Origin: Rhyzopertha dominica
Taxonomy: Eukaryota; Arthropoda; Insecta; Coleoptera; Bostrichidae
Direction: 5' to 3'
Assembly: GCA_025024175.1 (NCBI GenBank)
Contig: QCXZ01000047.1
Span: 930,001-994,000 of the forward strand
DNA length: 64,000 nt
Shown here one piece after another: positions 42,953 through 52,055 of this stretch. Every line of letters begins with the position of its first letter. Position 1 is the stretch's first letter. The position numbers were made by a program, and so were the translations under genes. The notes beneath the pieces were generated by a model. It did not search any database. It had not been told where the DNA came from and was given only the letters and a program-made list of their open reading frames with translations.

Positions 42953-43769
42953 AACATAAGTACCTATTCTGTTTTTCGATTTTTATTAAAGTTGTTAGAA
43001 TTTTATATTTATTTATACGTTGTTGTATTTGTATGCATATGGAGTTTATTTTAAGTTTTAACTTACTTTTTAATTATAGTTACATACAAATCAATCAGTT
43101 TTTTTGTAAGTGCCCATCTACCTATCGAAATTGGAACTTCTGGAACGTTAAATCGTGTTCTAATTATATACTCGACCTTAAAACCTTATATTTATTAAGT
43201 ATTACCTTCCTTTTATTTTACTCCCTCCGAAAATAACTGTAAAAAGAACTATTTTTTAAGTTACTTTTTACTTATAACTTGTAACTAAGTTCCATTCGTA
43301 GATAAGTATCTAGTTACTTAAGTAACTAAAGTTACTTTCTATTAAGTAACTATGCAAAATAACTTAGTTACATTTCAAAAGTAACTTTCCCAGCTCTGCC
43401 TGCTAGTATATAAGTTTATTTAGACAATCGTCTTTATTTTGTGTATTATTTATGGTTATCGTATTTCCCACATATTCTGACTCACCCTGTATATTCAGTT
43501 TGGCGAATTGAGTTGGAAACAATTTTTACACTGTAAAGAAGCTGTATTAGAATATTTTGAACGTCAAATGAATGGTTTATTAATTTTTTAGGTTTTTTTT
43601 AGATTATAAGACTAACAGTAATAATAAACATGCTTGGAGCAAGATACGCATAGAGATAAAAACTGATAGTATTGTACTTAGGGAGGGTAATATTGATGCA
43701 CCGATCGATAACGATAGACGTTATAGATAATAAAGAGAGTAATTAAACATTTTGGACAACTACTATTGT

Positions 43770-44190
43770 CATAAATAAAATACCAATCAAATTTAAGTTG
43801 GATACTGGGGCTAGGCTGTGATTATATGCCCATGAAAGTGCTTGAGAAATTAAATTTGTCAACTCATATCTATGTATAAGGATGAGGTGTCATTAATTAC
43901 ATTTGGAAATAACAAACTTAAGACTGTAAGTAGCATAATAACAGAATGTTATGTAAAATAATATGAAGTTTATTCTTGTGGATTTTGATAGCATTCCGAT
44001 ACCTGGATTATTAAATAGTTGTGTTAAATTAAATTTGCTTTAAAAATTTGATCAAATATCATCTGTGAATGATAACAAAATAATGTTTATTACTAAGAAT
44101 ATGGATTTATTTGAAGGTAGAGGGAAGATACCATATAAATACAAAATAGTTTTGAAGGAAGATGCTGTTCCGTTCACTATGAAAATGGCA
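43770..44190 (+). pseudogene. Gypsy protease/early RT relic
   Basis: The plus strand carries KFKLDTGAR (aspartic protease start), then several breaks, then NMDLFEGRGKIPYKYKIVLK, a segment typical of the start of gypsy RT. No complete domain. Confidence 0.55.
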
Positions 44191-44420
44191 TGAGTGAAAG
44201 GGAAGCATCTAAAAAATTCAATGTTCCTCGTGTGACTGCGGTTTCGTACCAGCGAAAAATTTAACAAGGCATCGCATGGGCCTAGTCCCATACAACTCAC
44301 AAGTATTGTTAGAAGAATGGATTTTTACTTCTCACAAAAAGGGTTTTCCACTAAGAATCGAAGATGTACAAGCATCAGTTTTGGATTTACTATCTCGCAG
44401 TATTAGTATTTATTTCTTGG
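44190..44420 (+). pseudogene. Pogo/Tigger-type transposase N-terminal relic
   Basis: MSEREASKKFNVPRVT is a psq-like helix-turn-helix start. After a shift, EEWIFTSHKKGFPLRIEDVQ is a CENPB-type DNA-binding segment. The catalytic part is missing. Confidence 0.55.
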
Positions 44421-44861
44421 ATAAAATTGCTAATAGACTATTCATTTAATACATATTTCTTCATTTATACATTGAGTTGCAGTTAAATATCTGCTTATTC
44501 CTAAAAAAAACACAGCTGACAATAATTGTAGTATAAGATGTTAATTACTGCGATCTAATGGCCAATAACTGAAATTTTGGGATATTTCTCAATTACAACA
44601 AATTTTGATTGGGTAAATAGCTACAAAATCACTGTAATCGTACTTTCCATTAAACTATAAAGTTTTTAGAATCGAAAACATGAATTAAGTACATTAATTA
44701 ATAAACACAATAAAATATAGGGCTAAAAAGGTGCGCGCGGTGGTCTTAAATGACCAATAATTGTGTACTTAACCCTAATGAAAAAGTTGATCAATTTTTA
44801 ACTATTTAAGTTGCTGTATGCGCTTATGGATATTAGCATACTTTTTTAGTTCAAACATGAA

Positions 44862-45030
44862 TCAGTAGCAGTTATTCTGCACCTTCTGAAGCCTGTATTT
44901 ATTAACGGCATCAAGACAAGGAAAGTATACCATAAAACAATAAAGTAAGTGAGGGATTAAAAGCAACATAACATTTTTAATAGCAGAAGACACGTGATTT
45001 TTAAAACGAAAGTTATACTTAAACCAAGTT
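44862..45030 (-). pseudogene. Non-LTR retrotransposon RT C-terminal relic
   Basis: The minus strand encodes LLIPHLLYCFMVYFPCLDAV and NKYRLQKVQNNCY, the C-terminal flank of a Jockey-type reverse transcriptase. The rest is absent; the fragment abuts the next relic. Confidence 0.6.
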
Positions 45031-45302
45031 TTGAAGCAATAAATAAAGCACCGTATGTACTGTATGTCAACCACAAATATATTTTAAAAGAAAAGTACAA
45101 GTACTATGGGCAAATTCAACTGGGAATGGCCTTACTTAATGTGGAAAAATGTTATCTAACTTTATATGCTTCATTTGACACATTTATAATGATTGAGGTT
45201 CCTTTTAATTACAGTTTTACCAAACATATGTTTGAAATGGTTAAGAAAAAGTTTTTTTTTAATGATACATGCAGTTTGCAGCATTTAACATTTTATTTAT
45301 AA
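45022..45302 (+). pseudogene. YqaJ-type exonuclease C-terminal fragment
   Basis: Encodes APYVLYVNHKYILKEKYKYY then GQIQLGMALLNVEKCYLTLY and IMIEVPFNYSFTKHMFEMV. The YYxQIQLGM motif is that of the YqaJ/lambda-exonuclease fold (QxQ), a domain found in multi-copy insect repeat genes. The catalytic acidic motif upstream is missing, so this is a partial copy. Confidence 0.55.
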
Positions 45303-46680
45303 TATTTTGCAATATGTAGTTTTTACAGTTGAAATACAAAACAAAAAAGAATGTATTGTTCTTATTCCAGTTTACAAATTTTAGTGGTGGAACATTCAAT
45401 TTTTGCATATTATAAAGGTGTTAAGTACGTAAATGTGAATAAAGTAAAAGCACTTGGTTGTTTCACAGTATTTCATAATTACTTACACAGATCTGTTTCG
45501 ACACTCGCACCTTCTAGGGTGGATGTCACAGCCAAGGGGTTGACACTTCTTAGGTTCAATTTTTCATCCCTCACCTGTTTGTGTATTTGTAACACTGTTT
45601 CACATTCTTTAGATTAACTTTGTCTCTACTCTGAAGAAGAACTAAAATGTTCGAAACATATCTGTAAGTAATTATTAAATATTACGAAACAACTAAGTGC
45701 TTTTATTTTATTTATATAAAAAGTTTTACTGCAAGTTGAACCTCAACCTAACCTCAACTGAGAACCTGTAAGTAAGCATTGTTTATTTTTACTTCCACAT
45801 CCAATCTGTGGTTTTGTTTGTGGGCACGATAACTTTCGGAAGACTTAATATATAAACTTGAAATTTGGCAAACGTATAAATCTCAATGTCCAAAGCGACC
45901 TATTGTTTGTGGAGTAAGTAGGGTAAAGGGAAGGGGGCAAAATTGGGGGGTAACTACCCTGTGATTAGTAGTATAACTGCGAGTATTATTCGTTCTTATA
46001 AATTTTCGGTGCAGCAAACTGTTTAGAAGCGTCACTTAAAGAAAACGGTTTTTCCTAAATATCTCAGAATATATTTAATATATTCAAAAAATGAAAATAC
46101 CATCAGATAGGAAATAAAATTTCTCACAAAAAGTGTCTTAGAACATTTTTCCAAAATTTTGACATTTTCGAAATATTTTCCAAAAACCTATTTTGGTCCC
46201 TGTTCGTACGATTTCTTTGTAAATTTTGGTATTATATAGAAAATCAAATTTCTGATCAGAAAGCACCCTTGCATTTTTTTTTGGTAAGTTAATAATTTTC
46301 GAGTTATTTGGAAAAACCGATTTTAAAAATTTAAGTTTTTTGCTAATATCACGAGGACTATTTGTCTTAGAAAAAATGTGCAGAGAGAAAAAAATGCTCA
46401 AAACCTGATTACTAATCGTATAGTATAAGAAATAAAAACGTAAATGTCATTTTGACAATTGCATGTGGAAGTATTGATTCAATCTGCAGCGGTTTTTTTG
46501 TTACATTATAGCTTTTAAGGCTGTCTTATGTTTTTTCATTGTTAGGTCCTGAAGAAGGAAATAAAATTTTCCGAAAGCTCGTCTTCTAAAAAGAGTACTT
46601 TGTGCTTTATTTTTGTTAACCGTAATACCAGAGTGTTGCAGTCTGTTTTGTATTCGAATCTAAGTCTTGTTTTGTTTTAA
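45303..46680. other. Non-coding repeat-rich stretch
   Basis: Frames here are short and composition-driven. Two related motifs, CTGAAGAAGAACTAAAATGT (45632) and CTGAAGAAGGAAATAAAATT (46549), each followed by TTCGAAA or TTCCGAAA, resemble a dispersed insect repeat end. Nothing else is identifiable. Confidence 0.4.
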
Positions 46681-46689
46681 AAATAGATT

Positions 46690-47330
46690 TAATAATGCGT
46701 AATTTGTTATCGTCCTTAGAAAACAGCCTAAACGATAAATTCTATGGATGCAAAGCTTCCAACTGAGTGAAACAGTTAAATGAACAACTATCATCTAAGT
46801 TTGTTCTAGCGGCTGACCTATTTTTACATTATACCTTTAATAACGATTCGGTTAACAGGAAATTGTTTAAATTCTCACTAAAGTTAGACAATTTGTTTAC
46901 ATGGGATGAACTATCGGAATTTCCAAAAATGTTGAATATTAGCCATGTCATTAATTCGGATACGTTATACATATTGTCTTCCGGAAGTATTTGAAAAGCT
47001 ACCAAGAGAATTACCTAATGATAAACTTTGGGTAGTTTTTAAAAACTGGCGAAAATAATGAATGCCTCAATTTGAAATTAATAGCATGCTTTATACCTCC
47101 AATTCGAGTAAGCAATGCGCAGTGTGAACGTGTTTAGTTTGTTAAACGATGTTTTGTTTACAAGAGAGCGGAACAGAATGTTAATAGATCTAATAAAAGC
47201 TGAGTTATGAATACGAATTAATTTTAACTTCAAGTGCGCAGAATGTGTGTCTTTTTGAACAAACAGGAATCTGCAGGATTGGTTAGGCCAAATCCAATTC
47301 AAAATATAAATGAAATTAAGAATACCCACA
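46690..47330 (+). pseudogene. hAT-type transposase C-terminal relic
   Basis: MRNLLSSLENSLNDKFYGC, then (46767-46994) KLDNLFTWDELSEFPKML, then shifted pieces with SNAQCERV-like coding (47103-47135) and LIKAEL (47197): the layout of a hAT C-terminal dimerisation region with many breaks. Confidence 0.45.
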
Positions 47331-47339
47331 GGTTTTGTT

Positions 47340-48260
47340 TTCCCTTATAAGTTTTTATTTTGTACCTCCGCATGTTTAAAATTATTTTTGAATGTTTATG
47401 AAATGTAAATAAACTTTTTGTAAAGANTTATAATATATAACTNTTTCTGTTAATGTTTCTGTGTAACGTGTATAATAAAAAGATTCTTCAAAATAAAACA
47501 TTTTTTTTTGCACACCACAGTAGTAGTCTCCCAGAAAGTGTGTAAATATCCCGGAATTTTTAGGCAAAATCCAGAAATTTTAATATGACAATCTGGCAAC
47601 TCTAGTTACGGTCTACCGCAACATAATAAAGCGTTGCCGTTTTCTTTGAAGCGTTGGCGGGTACGGTGACAGTCTTTTAGTGATGGTGGTGTGTTTATTA
47701 TGTAGAGCGGTAAGTATTTTTATACAATAATTTCATATAATGATTTTTAGATAATGTGTAATGCTATTAAAGTAATTAATCTTTTTAAGAAGTAATTAGT
47801 AATCAGTACCCAATGCAAATGCATTAATTTTTTGCTTACAGATAAATACGTTGATGCAAAACTATGTTGATAAAGAAAGAAGTTTCCGATGACCGATGTG
47901 TTGCAATTCTCACAAATGAGCGGCCAGATGACCATTTTTATTCTAATTACAAAACCTTTCCTAGAATTTTGATGCGGCCCTTCTGCTATTTCTATTTATT
48001 ACAGCAATTATGGCCTACTCTGCCTCTAAAGTAAGGCGTAAATAATGGCAAAAAATAGGAGTCGATGAATCAAAAATAGTCCAGAATATTAGCTGTTTGG
48101 CGTGTCACAAAAGTTCCAAATTTAATCAAATTGGCATTAAAAAATGTTTATTCATAAAAAATAATGAAATGTAATTAATGAGTAATGCGTTACATTTTGA
48201 TAAAGTAATGATAATAAATTACTTTGAAAGTTAATAAGAAGTTAAATGGTAATGAACAAA
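47340..48260. other. Non-coding, nothing recognised
   Basis: AT-rich; two N (47427, 47443). No supported gene. Confidence 0.4.
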
Positions 48261-48261
48261 G

Positions 48262-48382
48262 TTTCAAAAACGAAGTACTGATTGACTTTGTCAGAACTCA
48301 TGAATAACTTTATAATATCCAGACAAGGGATATAAACGTTTGTGGAATGAAATAGGGGGTTACTTAAAAATACAGGTAAATA
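48262..48382 (+). pseudogene. MADF-domain exon relic
   Basis: EVLIDFVRTHE, stop, LYNIQ, shift, KRLWNEIGGYLKIQ then CAG|GTAAAT: a MADF/Myb-like domain of Harbinger type with an in-frame TAA and one shift. Confidence 0.55.
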
Positions 48383-48464
48383 AGAAATATAACTTTATAT
48401 TTATTTCTTTTAATTTTATTTAATTGTGTCTGTAATGCTTTTTCTGCCATTCTGCAGCATCTGG

Positions 48465-48790
48465 TCAATTAAAATATGATTTGAATGTCTCATAAACCTG
48501 GACTGATGTGCAGTATTTAGAATTAAATCGATAATTTTCATTAACCTGTGTGAGAAGCGGTACATTTGCGTCTTTTAATATATTGTGTAATATGCAGTAA
48601 CTTCTGGTGCGGTTGCAATTGGTTGAAAAAAATATTCCAAAGTAGGCGCACAGATAGAAAAGTGTTTTCAGAAGTCCTTCTTGCGCGAGAAAGCCAATAA
48701 TTGTAAATAACCTGTCAGTCGCTGAATACCTTCTTGGGTATGGTTTCATTAAATGTGCATGCAAACTTAAGCTTCATCCCCTACAACAAC
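48465..48790 (-). pseudogene. Harbinger transposase C-terminal relic
   Basis: The minus strand encodes LHAHLMKPYPRR-like sequence, then GFLAQEGLLKTLFYL and SYCILHNILKD, the C-terminal part of a HARBI1-type transposase. The ARRVVENAFG stretch is degraded. Confidence 0.55.
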
Positions 48791-48958
48791 ATGAGGAAGA
48801 CTGTTTTGTGTTGTATGAGACTGTTGTGTTCTGGTTGTATTTTTTTCACTGTAACCAGCTGTTAAAAAAACTGTAAGTTACGTAATATATACTTACAATT
48901 ACATTAGCAATGTGATTTGTTGTTGGATAACACAAAAATTTTTGTATTATTTTAGGTA

Positions 48959-49085
48959 ATGGCTTCTGGGAGCAATAAAAGGATTCGGGCCTCAAACTTT
49001 ACAAAAGAAGAGCAACTACTGCTGGTAGAAATAATAAAGAAGAATAAAAATATAATAGAAAACAAAGCAAGTGGCAAAATAAGTT
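48959..49085 (+). pseudogene. Myb/SANT-like N-terminal fragment
   Basis: From ATG at 48959: MASGSNKRIRASNFTKEEQL then LLVEIIKKNKNIIENKASGK, the start of a Myb/SANT-like regulatory domain. It is cut off where minus-strand copia sequence starts, about 49085. Confidence 0.55.
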
Positions 49086-49216
49086 GGCGAGAAAAGAGCC
49101 TGCTTCAGACCGTACAGCGCCTTCTTTAAACGATAAACTTTGTCGCTTGCTTCCAGTTTCTTCAACATGCTTCTGGCTTCCTTGATTGATGGGTCGTCTT
49201 GCTTCTGTACAGCAAT
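49085..49216 (-). pseudogene. Copia reverse transcriptase fragment (3' part of split element)
   Basis: The minus strand encodes KQDDPSIKEARSMLKKLEAS then DKVYRLKKALYGLKQA, the copia RT segment that normally follows the YMEIP region found at 54.4 kb on the same strand. The two pieces flank the 28S/R2/R1 block. Confidence 0.8.
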
Positions 49217-49218
49217 GA

Positions 49219-49279
49219 GCTCTGAATGTCAACGTCAATTCAAGCGCGGGTGAACGGCGGGAGTAACTATGACTCTTAA
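49219..49279 (+). other. 28S rDNA fragment upstream of R2 site
   Basis: CTCTGAATGTCAACGT then CAAGCGCGGGTGAACGGCGG and GAGTAACTATGACTCTTAA correspond to 28S rRNA just 5' of the R2 insertion site (canonical end GACTCTCTTAAGG, from memory). Small deletions and substitutions show it is not a functional rRNA copy. Confidence 0.85.
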
Positions 49280-49280
49280 A

Positions 49281-49628
49281 CTCAGGAAGCCCGATCTCGT
49301 CGTCAGAAAAGCAGGGGATCTGTTAGTTATCGGTGTCTCTGTCAATTGGGAAACGTCACGGCCATTGACAGATCACTTTCAGCATAAAGTGGCAATCTAC
49401 TCTGCACCTCAGTTCATTGAGGCCCTGAGGCGCCGCTCTCCGGACGACTCCATATCCATTCGGTCCATCATCCTGGGCGCCCGGGGTACTTGGTGCCCTA
49501 TCAATGACGGCGTGATCCGAAAGTTGGGACTCCCCAAAACAGTCCCCTGCTCCCTAATCTCGGGGGTTCTGCGCGGTGGTTGCCAGATCCACCACTCCTT
49601 CGGGACTCGTGTCTGGGCCAGACGTTAG
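49281..49628 (+). pseudogene. R2 restriction-like endonuclease C-terminus
   Basis: The open frame encodes RKPDLVVRKAGDLLVIGVSV, HFQHKVAIYSAPQFIEALRR, and RSIILGARGTWCPINDGVI. It matches the C-terminal restriction-like endonuclease part of R2-type proteins, which nick 28S DNA to prime reverse transcription. The motif PD-X(12)-D reads PD-X(12)-G here (VIGV where VIDV is usual), so a catalytic acid appears lost. The N-terminal zinc fingers and RT are absent. Confidence 0.8.
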
Positions 49629-49650
49629 TCGGGCCGCCACTCTCACGTTA

Positions 49651-49680
49651 CATCTCTCTCTCTCTCTCTCTCTCTCTCTT
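49651..49680. repeat. (TC)n microsatellite in R2 3' region
   Basis: About 14 TC units just downstream of the endonuclease frame. Confidence 0.85.
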
Positions 49681-49868
49681 CTTTTCTGCAGGTACTCTTT
49701 TCGAATGGCCGCCGCAATCCCGCAGCCCGGGCCCCCGGTCCTGGCCTTGGATTGTTCGGCTAATAAACTAAATAAATTAATGTTTGAAAGTCAATCTGTA
49801 CAGTCATGAGGACTATAACCCAAAAAGTTTATTGTAAACCATAGAATACATCACAATAAATGTTGTCA

Positions 49869-49938
49869 TAGCCAAATGCCTCGTCATCTAATTAGTGAAG
49901 TGCATGAATGGATTAACGAGATTCCCGCTGTCCCTACC
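49869..49938 (+). other. 28S rDNA segment between R2 and R1 sites
   Basis: Seventy bases from TAGCCAAATGCCTCGTCATC to GAGATTCCCGCTGTCCCTAC match insect 28S between the two insertion sites. By my memory of the consensus there are about four substitutions (GTGAAGTGCATG for GTGACGCGCATG, CCCGC for CCCAC, TACC for TATC), so it is a diverged copy. Confidence 0.88.
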
Positions 49939-49952
49939 CATTCAATTAGCAA

Positions 49953-50815
49953 TGGCGCAACAGGAGAACGAGACAAGGGCGCCCGTTCTGGAGGCAATGG
50001 ACACGACGGATGTGGCCGAAAAAGAGAGGAGGAAAAGGGAAAGGAGAGAACCCAGCAACACCCGACCAAGACAAGAGTCGTTGGGAAGAAAGCAAACAAT
50101 TCGGAGTGGGAACAGTGGTGAAGAAATCCAAGGAGAAGAGAAAGAAATCCGGCGCGGATAAGAAAGCCAAGGGGGCGGAGAAAAAAGCAAAGGGAGCCAC
50201 GGGAATACAAGAGGCACAGGCGCAGATCGAAAAGGCCCTGAGCAACATCACGGAGGCGACAAAAAAGGAGTCGAACGGGAAAATCTCGTTCACCAGGGGA
50301 GACCAACAGGCGGTCCGGGAGGCCCAGGAGAGTATCCAAAACGCGGTGTGTCACCTGTTGATGGAGGTGATCTTCGTCAGGGAGAAGACGTTCTCTCTGC
50401 TGCAGGCCCAAGCCAGGGAGAAAATAGTGAAAAACCCGGCGGAGAGGAAAATGAGGGAAATGAGGGCCGAGCTCGCAACGTAAGTCGCGAGGCAAGAGGC
50501 GTGGGTAAAACCTCAAGGAAGCCTGACCAAGGGGGCGCAGTCCCAGAGTGGCCCATCGAAGGGAGCGCAGCCCCAAGGAGCCAGCTCGAAGGGGGCGCAG
50601 CCCCAAGGGAGCCATTCGAAGGGGGCGCAGCCTCAAGGGGAGCCATCAAAACGGGTGCAGCCTCTAGGGGGCGCTTCGAAAGGGACGCAGCCTCAGGGAG
50701 ACCCGAACAAGGCGGCGGCGAACGAAGAAGGGTGGACGAAAGTTTCGTACGCGGCGAAGCTGAAAAAGAAGACGGCACCGTGTTACATTCGTTTTTCAAA
50801 CTTTAATAAAATTTG
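49953..50815 (+). pseudogene. R1 ORF1 (Gag-like) with decapeptide repeats
   Basis: An ATG at 49953 opens MAQQENETRAPVLEAMDTTD. A shift brings the main frame (50010-50480), a very basic region (KKSKEKRKKSGADKKAKGAE) and a helical segment (EAQESIQNAVCHLLMEVIF). TAA at 50481 is followed in the same frame by about seven degenerate copies of SKGAQPQG-type repeats (50525-50705), then EEGWTKVSYAAKLKKKT, a gag-like segment cut off at about 50780. CCHC knuckles expected after this are missing because of the replaced segment. ORF1 proteins bind element RNA. Confidence 0.7.
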
Positions 50816-52055
50816 GTAATTTCGCGTATTTTTACCTGAAGGATAGGCACTATTGTCTCGTTATTTTAAATAAAGCGCAGATCGACGCTTTATCTTCTGA
50901 TCGGTTTTTGTGGATTCTTTTTCTCGTGCGAAACAATTCGATTCTGTGAGAGGAGTGCACTTTTGCTTGCTAGTTTAAAGTGGACGCACTATTCAAGCCA
51001 GCATTTATGCAAGTTTTGTAATTATCCGTAAGGGATTCGAGGCTTAGTGCGAGGGCTAATGTGTTATATTAGTTGAGTCAGTGTGCAGTTGGGTAGAAAA
51101 ATCTCATCGACTGCAGAATTTTCCGGATTCCTCCCGTTCCATCACCATTTTTACACCTCAGAAGCCACACCGTTTGTGCAAGTAATTTTCTTCAGTTAGC
51201 GCGTCATGCACAACTCTGGGTTTTCTTTAGGGCTTCTATTACGAGGCTAGCAAAAGTTCCGGTACTCCTCGAGTACGTTACATATATTATATTATAGTAC
51301 TTCCGATTGTACGGTCCCTGTCTGCCTAGGACTTCCATATCATCTGGAATCGAGATATAGGTTGCATCTGCGTGTGAATTCGACATTCTGGTTAACCTGT
51401 GGATCCCAGATCGCTGGAGCTGCTGTTAAGGTCGGATATTTCTGTGTTAAGTGTGTTTTCTTTGTGTACATACAAATAGATTCGCATTGGACCAATTTAA
51501 CCGCGTCATTTCAGTTTTTTTTAATTGTTGTTTAATCACTAATCACTACATATTATTGTAATTATAACGATTTTTTTGAGCTGTTCTAAATTCATCATAA
51601 TATCATTACCGGTATTGCTTTTCGTGTAAGATTGTGTTCAATTTATTTATTGAAATAAATATACGTTGCGACCGTTGGCCGAATATTTGTAATTTTGTAA
51701 ATTGCCATACGCAGTGTACACTTGCGCTCGCGCTACTTGCGATCGGAATACTGATTCAGTCCAGCATAATTGTTTAAATTTAATTATACATATACCGTGT
51801 GATTTTCATATATTTAGTGCAGATAGCACGAGGTTTATGCTCTCTTTTAGGACATTAGGTTTTGAATATACGCATATATTTGTTGGGTACAATCGTGTTT
51901 TATTTGTATGCATTTGGTGGAATTTGGATGCCCTTACCATCTGCGAACCGCCTGGCTCGGTTGCTGTGAATTTATTTTCAAATTCGTTTGTAGGCCAGTG
52001 GCGCCCTATCTAGTTTTGCTCATTTTGTTTTTCTTTGTTTGAACCCATACCCATA
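50781..52055. repeat. 1.27-kb foreign AT-rich segment in R1, LTR-like
   Basis: Much more AT-rich than the GC-rich R1 around it. It starts TGTTACATTCG, has a TCAGTG initiator-like site (51078), a TTGAAATAAATATACG poly(A)-like site (51649) and CAGTGGCGCCCTATC near its end (51998), the order expected for an LTR followed by a primer-binding site. It encodes no recognisable protein. It replaces, rather than interrupts, R1 sequence, since the endonuclease domain is missing. Confidence 0.45.

Larger units (their letters stand above)
38716..43398 (+). mobile_element. hAT DNA transposon, complete, 4.7 kb
   Basis: Starts CAGAGCTGGGAAAGAA and ends TTTCCCAGCTCTG, flanked by a perfect 8-bp duplication CCTGCTAG (38708-38715, 43399-43406). 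Palindromic GTAACTAAGTTAC / GTAACTTAGTTAC units crowd both subterminal regions. It encodes an uninterrupted transposase. A 247-bp MITE is inserted in the 3' non-coding part. Confidence 0.93.
49280..49868 (+). mobile_element. R2 retrotransposon, 5'-truncated 3' end
   Basis: About 590 bp between the 28S upstream sequence and TAGCCAAATGCC, the 28S sequence that follows R2 copies. It contains the C-terminal endonuclease region, a (TC)n tract (49651-49679), and a 3' tail with AATAAA motifs (49852). 5' truncation is normal for target-primed reverse transcription. Confidence 0.88.

Noticed and set aside
49219..49938. 28S matches as a functional rRNA gene
   Set aside because: Two short diverged fragments separated by R2; no other rRNA sequence in the window.
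49884..50636. 250-residue open frame on the minus strand
   Set aside because: Its Leu/Pro/Arg repeats are the complement of the R1 ORF1 decapeptide repeat; a shadow frame.
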